Source of the DNA: Gordonibacter sp. 28C
Lineage (GTDB): Bacteria; Actinomycetota; Coriobacteriia; Coriobacteriales; Eggerthellaceae
NCBI RefSeq assembly: GCF_003339845.1
Contig: NZ_PPTR01000002.1
Location: 372,001 to 436,000 of the forward strand
Reading direction: 5' to 3'
DNA: 64,000 nucleotides
Positions 56,067 to 64,000 of the stretch are shown here, one piece after another. The stretch's first letter is position 1, and each line of letters opens with the position of its first letter. Below the pieces are notes generated by a model that had not been told where the DNA came from, did no database searches, and worked only from the letters and a program-made list of their open reading frames with translations. The position numbers and the translations under genes were made by a program.

Positions 56067-56870
56067 ATGGACACCATCGTCTGGACCGTCCTGCTCATGG
56101 CGGCCGTGGGCCTCGTGGGCTCGGTGCTGCTGTCGATCGTCTCGAAGAAGCTCGCCATCGGCGAGGACGAGCGGCTCGCGTACCTGGTGAGCATCCTGCC
56201 CGGCGTCAACTGCGGCTCGTGCGGGTTCGCCGGCTGCGAGCAGTACGCCAAGGCCCTGCTCGACGGCACGCCGCCCAACGCCTGCACGGCCGGAGGCGTG
56301 CGCGTGGCCGAGGAGCTGGCGGCGTTTCTGGGCGTCGAGCCCACGGGCGTCGTGCAGCGCGAGGCCTTCGTGGCATGCAAGGGCACCGACGACCACCTCG
56401 ACCCGCACCTGGAGTTCCAGGGCGTGCCCAGCTGCCGCGTGTTCAACACGCTGTTCTTCACGAGCCTGTCGTGCCCGTTCGGCTGCCTGGGCTTCGGCGA
56501 CTGCGCCGAGGCGTGCGCGTTCGACGCCATCCGCGTGGAGAACGGCGTGGCGCGCATCGACACGGCCGCCTGCACGGGCTGCGGCGCCTGCGCCGAGATA
56601 TGCCCGCGCCACATCATCAAGCTGGTGAGCCAGAACGAGGCGCCGGCCACGGCCGTGGTCACGTGCCGGAACACCATGGCCGGCAGGCGCACGCGCGAGG
56701 TGTGCGGCGCCGGCTGCATCGGTTGCATGAAGTGCGTGAAGACCTGCGCGTTCGAAGCTGTTGCCGTGGAGAACGGGTGCGCGCGCGTGGACCCGGCGAA
56801 ATGCACCGGCTGCGGCGCCTGCGCCGAGGCGTGCCCGACGGGAGCTATCAGTCAGCTGGTGTTCAGATGA
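56067..56870 (+). CDS. rnfB: Rnf complex subunit RnfB
   Basis: A 267-residue ferredoxin-accepting subunit. It has an N-terminal helix, the RnfB cluster motif (NCGSCGFAGCEQYA with a later Cys), then an atypical CPFGCLGFGDCAEAC group and three further [4Fe-4S] sites (CTGCGACAEICP, CIGCMKCVKTC, CTGCGACAEACP). It is the entry point for reduced ferredoxin. Confidence 0.95.
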   Translation: MDTIVWTVLLMAAVGLVGSVLLSIVSKKLAIGEDERLAYLVSILPGVNCGSCGFAGCEQYAKALLDGTPPNACTAGGVRVAEELAAFLGVEPTGVVQREAFVACKGTDDHLDPHLEFQGVPSCRVFNTLFFTSLSCPFGCLGFGDCAEACAFDAIRVENGVARIDTAACTGCGACAEICPRHIIKLVSQNEAPATAVVTCRNTMAGRRTREVCGAGCIGCMKCVKTCAFEAVAVENGCARVDPAKCTGCGACAEACPTGAISQLVFR

Positions 56871-58045
56871 TCGCACGCGGGCGACAGAGGGGGGCCTTCC
56901 GTTTTCCTGAGCGGAGGTCGAAGGCCGGAGTCGAAGGATCTCCGACCGCGAAAAGCCGCCCACGGCGAGCGGCCGAGACCGTGCTCGCCTGCTCGTTGGC
57001 CCTGCTCGTTCTCGCGTGCGCCGGATGCGCGGACGGAGCCGGCGGCGAGGGCGCTTCGGCTTCCGCAACGGCGACCCGCTCGTTCACGTCCATGGCCACC
57101 GGCATGACCCTGACCGTCCACGCTTCCAGCCAGCAGGCGGCAGACGACGCGGCCAAGGCGTGCGAAGACCGTGTGGAAGAGCTCGACAGGCTGCTGTCGC
57201 CCACCGGCGACTCAAGCCAGATCGCCCTTTTGAACGACGCGAGCGGCACCGCGACCCTCGTGACGGACGACCTGCTGCCCCTTTTCGAAACGGCGCGCTT
57301 CGTGGCGCAGGAGACGGACGGCGCGTTCGATCCCACGATCTTCCCTCTGACGAGCGCCTGGGGCTTCACCGACGGCAACCACCGCGTGCCGTCCGACGAC
57401 GAGCTGGCGGCGCTGCTGCCCCGCGTCGGCTTCGAGCGCCTGCACGTGGACGCGTCCGCGGGCACCGTCGTCCTCGAGAACGGCGCCCAGGTGGACGTGG
57501 GCGGCGTGGCCAAAGGCTTCGCAGCCGACGAGCTGCGGGCGCTCCTGGCCGAACGCGGCGTGACGTCGGCGTTGCTCGATCTGGGCGGCAACGTGACGGC
57601 ATTGGGAGCGAAGCCGGACGGCTCGCCTTGGAGAGTGGGCGTGGCGGATCCCGCGGCCCCCGACCGGTTGACGGGCACGCTCGAGCTGGTCGACGCCACG
57701 GCATCGACCTCGGGCACCTACCAGCGCTTCTTCGTCGACGGCGACGGAGCGAGGCGCCACCACCTGATAGACCCTGCCACCGGCTATCCCGCCGAATCCG
57801 GCCTCGCCTCCGTGACGGTGGTGGACACGTGCGGCGCCCGCTGCGACGCGCTTTCGACGGCGCTCTTCGTGATGGGCCTCGACCGCGCGCTCGACGTTTG
57901 GCGCGCGGGCGCCGAGGACGAAGGCAACGCGTTCGAGGCGGTGTTCGTGGACGACGGCGGCAACGCGTTCGTGACGGAAGGGCTCGCCTCCGCGTTCTCG
58001 CCGAGCGCGGACTTCGCCGACCGGGTGACGGAGGTGCGGCGATGA
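56867..58045 (+). CDS. apbE: ApbE-type flavin transferase (lipoprotein)
   Basis: A 392-residue FAD:protein FMN transferase, with a basic N terminus, membrane segment and lipobox (VLACAGC, Cys54). Motifs are SPTGDSSQIALLNDAS, TSAWGFTDGNH, VDVGGVAKGFAADEL and HHLIDPATGYPAESG. It would flavinylate RnfG and RnfD outside the membrane. Starts in the rnfB stop (ATGA). Confidence 0.94.
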   Translation: MIARGRQRGAFRFPERRSKAGVEGSPTAKSRPRRAAETVLACSLALLVLACAGCADGAGGEGASASATATRSFTSMATGMTLTVHASSQQAADDAAKACEDRVEELDRLLSPTGDSSQIALLNDASGTATLVTDDLLPLFETARFVAQETDGAFDPTIFPLTSAWGFTDGNHRVPSDDELAALLPRVGFERLHVDASAGTVVLENGAQVDVGGVAKGFAADELRALLAERGVTSALLDLGGNVTALGAKPDGSPWRVGVADPAAPDRLTGTLELVDATASTSGTYQRFFVDGDGARRHHLIDPATGYPAESGLASVTVVDTCGARCDALSTALFVMGLDRALDVWRAGAEDEGNAFEAVFVDDGGNAFVTEGLASAFSPSADFADRVTEVRR

Positions 58046-58470
58046 GCCCGCAAGCGACGGGAGCCGCGGGCAAGGCGCGCGCACGGCGGGTCGAGATCCT
58101 GTTCGCGCTCGCCGTGGCCGCGACGGCCCTCGTGCTGTTCGCCTGCGCGCAGGCGGCGGGAGCCGCGCAGGACGACGCGCACGCCGTGGCGACCGTCGCC
58201 CGCAACGGCATCGTCCTGGAAACCATCGACCTCGCCGAGGTAAGCGAGCCGTACACGCTGCGGTTCGAGGACGAGAGCGGTGCGAACGTGGTGGCGGTCG
58301 AACCGGGGCGCATCCGCGTGGTCGAGGCCGACTGTCCCGACAAGGTGTGCGTGAACGCGGGCTGGATCGACGCCCCTGGCAAACCCATCGCCTGCGTGCC
58401 CCACGGGATCACCATCGTCGTCGAGCGCGAAGGGGGCGGTGCCGATGGCATCGACGCCCTCGCGCGGTAG
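58042..58470 (+). CDS. NusG domain II-containing protein
   Basis: A 142-residue protein with an N-terminal membrane helix and a NusG_II-like domain (CPDKVCVNAGWIDAPGKPIACVPHG). Such genes regularly accompany rnf and apbE clusters in anaerobes; the exact role is unknown. It overlaps apbE by 4 bp. Confidence 0.88.
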   Translation: MSPQATGAAGKARARRVEILFALAVAATALVLFACAQAAGAAQDDAHAVATVARNGIVLETIDLAEVSEPYTLRFEDESGANVVAVEPGRIRVVEADCPDKVCVNAGWIDAPGKPIACVPHGITIVVEREGGGADGIDALAR

Positions 58471-59047
58471 CGGTGCGGGCGGCTCCACCGTGCGCGTGTG
58501 CCGCTGCGCGCTCTTGGCCGCGTTGGCGCTCGCGCTCGCGGCCCTCGAATCGCTGCTGCCGCTGCCCATGCCGGTGCCCGGCATGAAGCTGGGCATCGCC
58601 AACGTGGTGACGGTGGTTGCGGCGTACTGGCTGGGACCCGCCTGCGCCGCCGTGGTCTTCCTCGTGCGCGTCGTCTTGGCGGCGTTCCTCACCGGCCAGC
58701 TTTCCACGCTGCCGTTCAGCCTGGTGGGAGGCGGGCTCGCGCTGATCGTCACCGTCGCGTTCGTCCGCCTCGCCTCGCCCGACCGGGTGCGGCTCTGCTC
58801 CATGGCGGCCGCCGTCGCCCACAACGTCGGCCAGGTGGGCGTGGCCGTGGCCCTGACCGCCACGCCCCAGATAGCCCTGTACCTGCCGGTGCTGCTCGTG
58901 GCGGGCCTCGTCACCGGATTCCTCACGGGCACGGTGGCCGCCGCGCTGCTCGAGCGCGTTCCGGCGGCGTATCGCCTCGCCTCGCGCGGCCCGCGCGCCT
59001 CCCGAGCCTCTTGCGAGCAGCCGATCAGCCGCGAGGCACTTCGATAA
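58445..59047 (+). CDS. Gx transporter-family (HepT/COG4769-like) membrane protein
   Basis: A 200-residue protein with about five hydrophobic segments, with PMPVPGMKLGIANVVTVVAAYW as the family landmark. It is commonly found beside rnf/NusG_II/ApbE genes. The start (ATG 58445, with AAGGGG upstream) is inside the NusG_II-like gene. Its 3' 23 bp overlap the convergent kinase gene. Confidence 0.87.
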   Translation: MASTPSRGSGAGGSTVRVCRCALLAALALALAALESLLPLPMPVPGMKLGIANVVTVVAAYWLGPACAAVVFLVRVVLAAFLTGQLSTLPFSLVGGGLALIVTVAFVRLASPDRVRLCSMAAAVAHNVGQVGVAVALTATPQIALYLPVLLVAGLVTGFLTGTVAAALLERVPAAYRLASRGPRASRASCEQPISREALR

Positions 59048-60443
59048 CGCAGCGCGCGCCGCCCGTCTCCCCGTTCGACAGCTCGAAGGTCCCGTCGTGC
59101 GCGGCGGCCACGTCGTCCACGATGGAGAGGCCCAGCCCGAAATGGCCGCTCGCCGCGTTGCGGTCGGGCGAGCCGGTGTAGAAGCGCTCCTTGCCGTGCT
59201 CGAGTGCGCCCGCCGAGAAGCCGGGCCCCTCGTCCTCCACCGCGATGCGCACCGCGCCGCCGGCCTCCGAGAAGCTCACGGCCACCCGCGACCCTGCGGG
59301 GGCGTGCTCGGCGGCGTTGTCCACGAGGTTCGCCGCCGCGCGCGCCAGCTGCGCGCGATCGACCCGCAGCGTCCCGCCGAGCGCGCACGAGAAGTCGAGC
59401 GTCAGCCCGTGCGCGTCGCACAGCTGGCGCGCCTGCCGCTCAACCTCCGCAGCCAGATCCGCAATGTCCACGTCGCCGAGCCGCACGCCCGCCGCGCCCG
59501 TCTGGGAAGCCTCCACCAAAAGCCGCACGTAGCCGTCCATGCGCCCAATGCTGTCGGACAGCTCCGCCGCGCACGTCGCCTGCTCCTCGTCAAGCGGGGT
59601 TTCGGCCAGCAAATCGGCGTTCCAGCGCGCAACGGCCAGGGGCGTTTTCAGATCGTGCGCGAGCGCCGTAACCTGCCGCCGCCGCGCCTCGTCGGCGGCC
59701 CAGCGAGCATGCAGCGACTCGTCCAGCGCCCCGCGCATGCGCTCCATGGCCGCCAGCACCTCGTTCATCTCGCGAACGTTCGTGGAACCCACTGCGAAGT
59801 CCAGGTCTTGCCGCTCGATATGGGCGGCGGCGTCCGCCAACGGCCGCATCTTGCGCGCGATCACGTGCGAGGCCCGCACGGCGATAAGCGCGATGGCGGC
59901 AACCAACAGCACGATCAGCAACGCGCCCATCAGCGTCTGAGGGTTGGGAAGCGCGTCGCGCGCGTCGCGCGACGCGAAGTCGGGCAGGTAGTCGTACTGC
60001 AGCGCGCACGTGCCGCCTCCGGGCAGCGCGACCGTATCCTGAACGACGGCGCCGCCCAACCCGTCGTAGCGCACGACCGACACCCCTTCGAGCGCCGCCG
60101 CGCGCGCCTTCTCCCGGCCCTGCTCGTCCATGTCCGACGACACGACCGCGCCCGCTTCGTCGAGCACGATCCAGCGATAGCTCGAGGGCAGATCCTGCGG
60201 CTGGATGTCCCCGGCGGCAAGCTCTGCCGTCACTTCCGGCAGATGCTCTTCGGCGTGGTTGGCCGCGTAGACGACGCCGGACTGCACCAGCACCATGAAC
60301 CCCGCGAACACCGCCATGGACAGCAGCACGATGGCGGCCAGCACGTAAACGAAGTAGCGCGCGATAACAAGGGCCAGCAGCATGCCGCCCTTGCGCGGCG
60401 CGCCGCCCGAAAAGTCCGCGCGCACGTTGCTTAGAGTCTCCAT
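59025..60443 (-). CDS. Sensor histidine kinase of a peptide-resistance-type two-component system
   Basis: A 472-residue kinase: two membrane helices (about 24-56 and 166-187) around a roughly 110-residue extracytoplasmic domain, a HAMP region, H-box (VTALAHDLKTPLAVARWNAD), and ATPase N- and G-boxes (LVDNAAEHA, GPGFSAG, GHFGLGLSIV). It overlaps the response-regulator gene by 13 bp. Confidence 0.93.
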   Translation of the reverse strand: METLSNVRADFSGGAPRKGGMLLALVIARYFVYVLAAIVLLSMAVFAGFMVLVQSGVVYAANHAEEHLPEVTAELAAGDIQPQDLPSSYRWIVLDEAGAVVSSDMDEQGREKARAAALEGVSVVRYDGLGGAVVQDTVALPGGGTCALQYDYLPDFASRDARDALPNPQTLMGALLIVLLVAAIALIAVRASHVIARKMRPLADAAAHIERQDLDFAVGSTNVREMNEVLAAMERMRGALDESLHARWAADEARRRQVTALAHDLKTPLAVARWNADLLAETPLDEEQATCAAELSDSIGRMDGYVRLLVEASQTGAAGVRLGDVDIADLAAEVERQARQLCDAHGLTLDFSCALGGTLRVDRAQLARAAANLVDNAAEHAPAGSRVAVSFSEAGGAVRIAVEDEGPGFSAGALEHGKERFYTGSPDRNAASGHFGLGLSIVDDVAAAHDGTFELSNGETGGARCVIEVPRG

Positions 60444-61093
60444 TTGTACCCCACGCCCCACACGGTGTCGATGGGGTTGACCCCGTGCACCTTGAACTTC
60501 GAGCGGATGCTGCTCACGTGCGCGGTGATGGTTTCCGCGCTGGCCGTGGAATCCCAGCCCGACACCTCCTCCAGCAGCGCCTCCTTGGAGAACACCTGAC
60601 CGCGACGGCGCGCCAGATGCTCGCAGAGGGCGTACTCGGTGGGCGTGAGACGCACGGGCGCGCCGTCCACCTCGACCTGCATGGCCGTCAAATCGATGCG
60701 CGCCCGCCCGAACTCCAGCGAACTGTGGCGTTCGCGCTTCTCGCGCCGCAGGTGGGCCGCCACCTTCGCACGCAGCTCCGCCGCGCCGCAGGGCTTGCGA
60801 AGGTAGTCGTCGGCACCCATGCCCAAGCCCTCCACGGCGTCGCCCTCCTCGGTTTTGGCCGTGAGGAACAGGATGGGGCAATCGACCCGCCCGCGGATGC
60901 GCCGCACGAGCTCGAACCCGTCAAGCCCGGGCATCATCACGTCGGTTATCATCAGGTCGAAGCGGGAGAGGTCCAAGTCGAGGACGCGCGCCGCGTCGGT
61001 CACGCCCGTGACCGTGTGGCCGTCGCGCTCGAGCACGCGAGCGAGCGTGTCCACGATGGCCCTCTCGTCGTCAACCAGTAAAAGACGCGCCAT
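60431..61093 (-). CDS. OmpR-family response regulator
   Basis: A 220-residue regulator with a receiver domain (RLLLVDDERAIVDTL, Asp in DLMITDVMMPGLDGFELV, KP in YLRKPC) and winged-helix DNA-binding domain (LTPTEYALCEHLARRRGQVF, ITAHVSSIRSKF). It is located between transporter and kinase genes and likely controls the transporter. Start at 61093 gives MARLLLVDDE. Confidence 0.94.
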   Translation of the reverse strand: MARLLLVDDERAIVDTLARVLERDGHTVTGVTDAARVLDLDLSRFDLMITDVMMPGLDGFELVRRIRGRVDCPILFLTAKTEEGDAVEGLGMGADDYLRKPCGAAELRAKVAAHLRREKRERHSSLEFGRARIDLTAMQVEVDGAPVRLTPTEYALCEHLARRRGQVFSKEALLEEVSGWDSTASAETITAHVSSIRSKFKVHGVNPIDTVWGVGYKWRL

Positions 61094-61174
61094 GGCATTC
61101 TTCCCTTCCGCATCGAATCGGAAACGTCGGGCGAGCCGCTTCGCTCGCACGTCCCCCATTGTACCTTTCGCCTG

Positions 61175-61996
61175 TCATTCGCCTCCGCGGCGCTTGTCCT
61201 CGAAGCGGTTCGCGCGCGCCAGCAGCACCGCAACCAGCGCGGTCGTCCCGACGGCGCACGCGGCCCCGATGCGCGCGAGCGCCGCCGCGAGCGCCTCGAC
61301 CGCCTGCGGACCGAACCCGAGCGGCACGGCGACGGCCGCCTCCACCGCCAGCGACGCGAGGCGCGACGGCCACGCGAAGGGAACGAACATGGCCGCCTCG
61401 AGGCCGAAGGCTCCGCTCAGCGATCCGGTGACCAACCCGTTCGCCAACCCTCCCATCGAGGCCAGCGCCACCACCAACCCGAGCGCGCCCACGCCGATGG
61501 AGGCGTTGCGGCCGAACCGCATCGCGATCCAGAGCGAGACCGCGTACAGAAGCGCGCTGCCCGCCGCGATGCCCGCCGCCGCCGCGATGCAGGCGGCGAG
61601 AGGCGGAACGTCCCGCCCCGCCGCAGCGAGCAGGGCGAAGAACAGCAGCGTCGCGACAAGAGCCGCCGCGAACCCCAGCGCCAGCAGCACCGTGCCCTTG
61701 GCCGCCAGCGCCACGCGGCGCGAGGGGACCCCCAGCAGGTTGGCCCCGTCGCCCGCATCGCGCTCGACGTCCACCGCGAGACCGCAGGATATCCCCACGA
61801 CCAGCGGCGCGCCCGCTCCGAGCAGCTGGAAGAACGCGTCGGCGCCCAAGAGGCTGTCCCACGCCGCGTTCGAGAAGTACAGCCCCGCGCACCCGCCCAG
61901 AGCGATCGCCAACGCCAGATGCATCGGAACGAGGGGCGAGCGGCGCATGCGCACGGCCTCCGAGCGCAGCGCCCGCGCGAACGTCATCCTCGCCAT
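61175..61996 (-). CDS. Lantibiotic-protection ABC permease, LanG/MutG-like
   Basis: A 273-residue permease with about six helices (MARMTFARALRSEAVRMRRSPLVP at its start). It is the second permease of an FEG set. The start ATG at 61996 overlaps the upstream permease stop. Confidence 0.85.
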   Translation of the reverse strand: MARMTFARALRSEAVRMRRSPLVPMHLALAIALGGCAGLYFSNAAWDSLLGADAFFQLLGAGAPLVVGISCGLAVDVERDAGDGANLLGVPSRRVALAAKGTVLLALGFAAALVATLLFFALLAAAGRDVPPLAACIAAAAGIAAGSALLYAVSLWIAMRFGRNASIGVGALGLVVALASMGGLANGLVTGSLSGAFGLEAAMFVPFAWPSRLASLAVEAAVAVPLGFGPQAVEALAAALARIGAACAVGTTALVAVLLARANRFEDKRRGGE

Positions 61997-62808
61997 CACC
62001 GCGCCTCCCTCTTCGAGTACCACTTCGCACCGAGCGTCGCGAGCACGGCGAACAACGCGACCGCGACGGCGAGCCCCAGAACGGCTTCCCAACCGAACGT
62101 CCCCAGCGGGTCCCCCGCCTCGAGCGGAACGCCCGAGGGCGCCACGCCCACCAGCGGCGACACCGCGCAGAGCGTTGCCGCCGGCGGAAAGAGAAACCAT
62201 ACCGGGCTCGTCCACAGGGCGATGCCCATCCCCAGCTGGATCACGGCGGGCACCGCGATGCCCGCCAGCGTGCCGAACCGGACGGTGAGGGCGAGGCCCG
62301 CCGGAACCATCCAGGCGCTGCCCGCCACGAGAAGCACCGATGCGCCCAGCCCCGCCGCGGCCGAGGGCACTACGCCGCCCAGCAGTCCCGTCACGACGCT
62401 CGCGACGAGCACGACCAGGTTCGCGCCGAGCGCGAGGGCGAGCGCGTAGGCAACCTTCGCCCACCAAGTGCTCGCGGGCGGCAGCGGCAAACCGAGCACC
62501 GGCCGCAGCTTCTGGCGCGCGTCGATGTTGGCGATGGACGCGGTGGCGAGCGCAAGGGCGATGGGCATCATGAGCGCGTACCAGTAGTTCCAACCGTACG
62601 TGGAGAACGCGCCGATCGCGCCTCCGCCGCCCACGCCCCCGGCCAGCATGCCCATGAGGCAGAACGGCAGCGGGGCGATAAGCGCGATCTTGCGGGGTGC
62701 GGCATGGCGCCCCTTCAGCACCTCCGCCTTGAACGCGGGGGCGAAGCCGGCCTTCCGGCGCTCGCCGGCGTCGGGCGCCGCAACGCCCCGCACGGGTTCC
62801 GCCGTCAT
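61996..62808 (-). CDS. Lantibiotic-protection ABC permease, LanE/MutE-like
   Basis: A 270-residue permease: a soluble N terminus (FAPAFKAEVLKGRHAAPRKI) followed by about six helices and a Trp-rich loop near WWAKVAYALAL. It overlaps the ATPase gene by 4 bp. FEG systems expel or shield against cationic peptides such as lantibiotics; no lantibiotic gene is visible. Confidence 0.85.
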   Translation of the reverse strand: MTAEPVRGVAAPDAGERRKAGFAPAFKAEVLKGRHAAPRKIALIAPLPFCLMGMLAGGVGGGGAIGAFSTYGWNYWYALMMPIALALATASIANIDARQKLRPVLGLPLPPASTWWAKVAYALALALGANLVVLVASVVTGLLGGVVPSAAAGLGASVLLVAGSAWMVPAGLALTVRFGTLAGIAVPAVIQLGMGIALWTSPVWFLFPPAATLCAVSPLVGVAPSGVPLEAGDPLGTFGWEAVLGLAVAVALFAVLATLGAKWYSKREAR

Positions 62809-63548
62809 CGCCGCACCCCTTCCGCCATCGTTTCGCGACGCTCCCGAGCGACGCTGCGGCACACGTCCATGAACAGCCGCTCGAGGTCGATGCCGGGCTC
62901 GAGCGGACCCTCGTGGGCAAGCCGGCCTTCGACGATGATGCCCACGTGGTCGGCCGTGTGCGACACCTCGGCCAGGATGTGGCTCGACACGATCACCGTG
63001 ATGCCCCGGCCGGGCAGCGAGCGTATGAGCCCTCGCAGCTCCTCGATGCCGATGGGGTCGAGCCCGTTGGCCGGCTCGTCCAGAATGAGCAAGCGCGGGT
63101 TGTCGAGCAGCGCCAGCGCGATGCCCAGGCGCTGTTTCATGCCCAAGGAGAACTGCCCCGCGCGCTTCTTCCCCGTCGAGGCGAGATCGACCGTTTCGAG
63201 CACCTGGTCGATGCGCGCCTCGGGGATGCCCAGCAGCGTCGTGCGCACGCGCAGGTTCTCGCGCGCGGTGAGGTTGGGATACAGCGGCGGGTTCTCGATA
63301 AGCGATCCGATGCGGTACAAATCGTCGCGTTGCCACGGGCGGCCCGCGAACAGGATGTCCCCCTCCGTCGGGCGCAGCATCCCCGCCACCATCTTGAGCA
63401 TGGTGGACTTGCCCGCCCCGTTGGGGCCGAGCAGGCCGTACACCGCGCCCTCGGGCACGTGCAGCGACACGCGGTCGACCGCGGCCTGCGCGCTCGCGCC
63501 GCGCCCGAAGCGCTTGACGAGGTTCCTCGTTTCCAGCAGGTGGCTCAT
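62805..63548 (-). CDS. Lantibiotic-protection ABC transporter ATPase, LanF/BcrA-like
   Basis: A 247-residue ATPase with Walker A (GPNGAGKS), signature (FSLGMKQRLGIALAL) and Walker B (LLILDEPANGLDP) typical of LanF/BcrA proteins. It is the first gene of the five-gene block that also encodes the kinase and regulator. Confidence 0.93.
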   Translation of the reverse strand: MSHLLETRNLVKRFGRGASAQAAVDRVSLHVPEGAVYGLLGPNGAGKSTMLKMVAGMLRPTEGDILFAGRPWQRDDLYRIGSLIENPPLYPNLTARENLRVRTTLLGIPEARIDQVLETVDLASTGKKRAGQFSLGMKQRLGIALALLDNPRLLILDEPANGLDPIGIEELRGLIRSLPGRGITVIVSSHILAEVSHTADHVGIIVEGRLAHEGPLEPGIDLERLFMDVCRSVARERRETMAEGVRR

Positions 63549-63805
63549 GCGTTTTCCTTTCGCTCGTCTTCTGTTCTCCATCCACGATAGAAGGCGTTTC
63601 TCAAGGATTCCTCAAGGCGGGCGAAAAGGAGATCCGACCGCTTGCCGACACCGTTCCGCCGCGCATGACGGTTCCCCCACCGCTGACCTTCCCGTACGCG
63701 CAGGGAGGGCCGTGCATGCTATGATTTATCCAGTAATAGTAACGTGTATCAATAAGTTTGCCGGCTGCGGGAACGGACCGGCACCCCGCACGGAAGGAAG
63801 GACGC

Positions 63806-64000
63806 ATGGGCATTTACGTCATCACCGGCGCGTCGAGCGGCATCGGAGCGAAGACGGCCGAGATCCTGCGCGAACGCGGCCACGAAGTGGTCAACATCGA
63901 CCTCAAGGACGGCGACATCGAAGCCAACCTCGCCACGAAGGAGGGCCGCGCCGGCGCCATCGCCGAGCTGCACGAGCGCTACCCCGAGGGCATCGACGCC
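63806..64000 (+). CDS. Short-chain dehydrogenase, 3-alpha-hydroxysteroid dehydrogenase-like (N-terminal part, runs off the right edge)
   Basis: Sixty-five residues are visible: a Rossmann TGASSGIG cofactor loop and a [20 protein letters not shown] stretch that resembles 3-alpha-hydroxysteroid dehydrogenase/carbonyl reductase of the SDR family. The substrate (possibly bile acid or steroid) is inferred from resemblance only. GAAGGAAGG lies 5-8 nt upstream of the ATG. Confidence 0.78.
   Translation, partial: MGIYVITGASSGIGAKTAEILRERGHEVVNIDLKDGDIEANLATKEGRAGAIAELHERYPEGIDA

Noticed and set aside
1-64000. CRISPR arrays, rRNA genes, prophage or insertion-sequence genes
   Set aside because: No regularly spaced repeats, rRNA-like stretches, integrase or transposase motifs were found in any strand or region.

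Overview
The window is a high-GC, densely coded bacterial chromosome segment. It suggests a member of the Eggerthellaceae (Coriobacteriia, Actinomycetota), close to Eggerthella or Gordonibacter. This inference rests on the combination of a TAT-exported molybdopterin oxidoreductase with NrfD and TorD partners, a complete Rnf cluster, a ferredoxin-carrying archaeal-type glutamate synthase, a very large FN3/Ig surface protein with an LAXTG-type sorting signal, and lantibiotic-type FEG transporters. No 16S rRNA or tRNA gene was seen, so the genus is not proved. No phage, insertion sequence or CRISPR array was seen.

Layout. 1-299: 5' end of a PucR-type regulator (minus strand, runs off the edge). 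375-5674: five-gene minus-strand glutamate synthase operon. 6021-8283: a small gene pair of unknown role and a TVP38-type membrane protein. 8581-22538: an 11.3-kb surface protein gene, divergent from a LytTR response regulator and an AgrC-like histidine kinase. The divergent gap holds two identical pairs of a 10-bp direct repeat. 22648-29437: housekeeping genes (map, a lipoprotein, DegV, pheT, pheS with a T-box leader). 30223-35728: cell-wall-type secreted proteins, small regulators, a GNAT and a WYL regulator. 35794-41656: six-gene respiratory operon (molybdopterin enzyme, ferredoxin subunit, NrfD anchor, CX4CX4CH protein, DUF4405-like membrane protein, TorD chaperone) behind a promoter covered by nested palindromes. 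41893-44222: slipin, GntR and an orphan NrfD. 44483-51358: small regulators, a radical SAM protein, higBA, a proline racemase-family enzyme, a LytTR/DUF3021 module and a PNPOx-family protein. 51810-59047: rnfCDGEAB, apbE, a NusG-II-like gene and a Gx-transporter-like gene. 59025-63548: two-component system with a lantibiotic-protection-type ABC transporter. 63806-64000: start of a 3-alpha-hydroxysteroid dehydrogenase-like SDR.

How the genes work together. Energy metabolism is redox-centred. Rnf (with ApbE for flavinylation) exchanges electrons between ferredoxin and NAD while moving ions. The molybdopterin operon looks like an outward-facing terminal reductase that draws electrons through NrfD and possibly two further membrane redox proteins. 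The glutamate synthase is the split ferredoxin-domain type and fits a ferredoxin-rich anaerobe. Surface biology is represented by the giant protein and its probable dedicated regulatory pair, and by cell-envelope stress or peptide-resistance functions at the right end.

The intergenic DNA is unusually structured. There is a family of about 35-bp palindromes (one lying inside the torD-like coding sequence). There are three 150-170-bp elements bounded by 25-29-bp inverted repeats. The pheS-pheT spacer is strongly folded. Several promoters (molybdopterin operon, higBA, the 287-aa gene) are overlapped by perfect or near-perfect palindromes.
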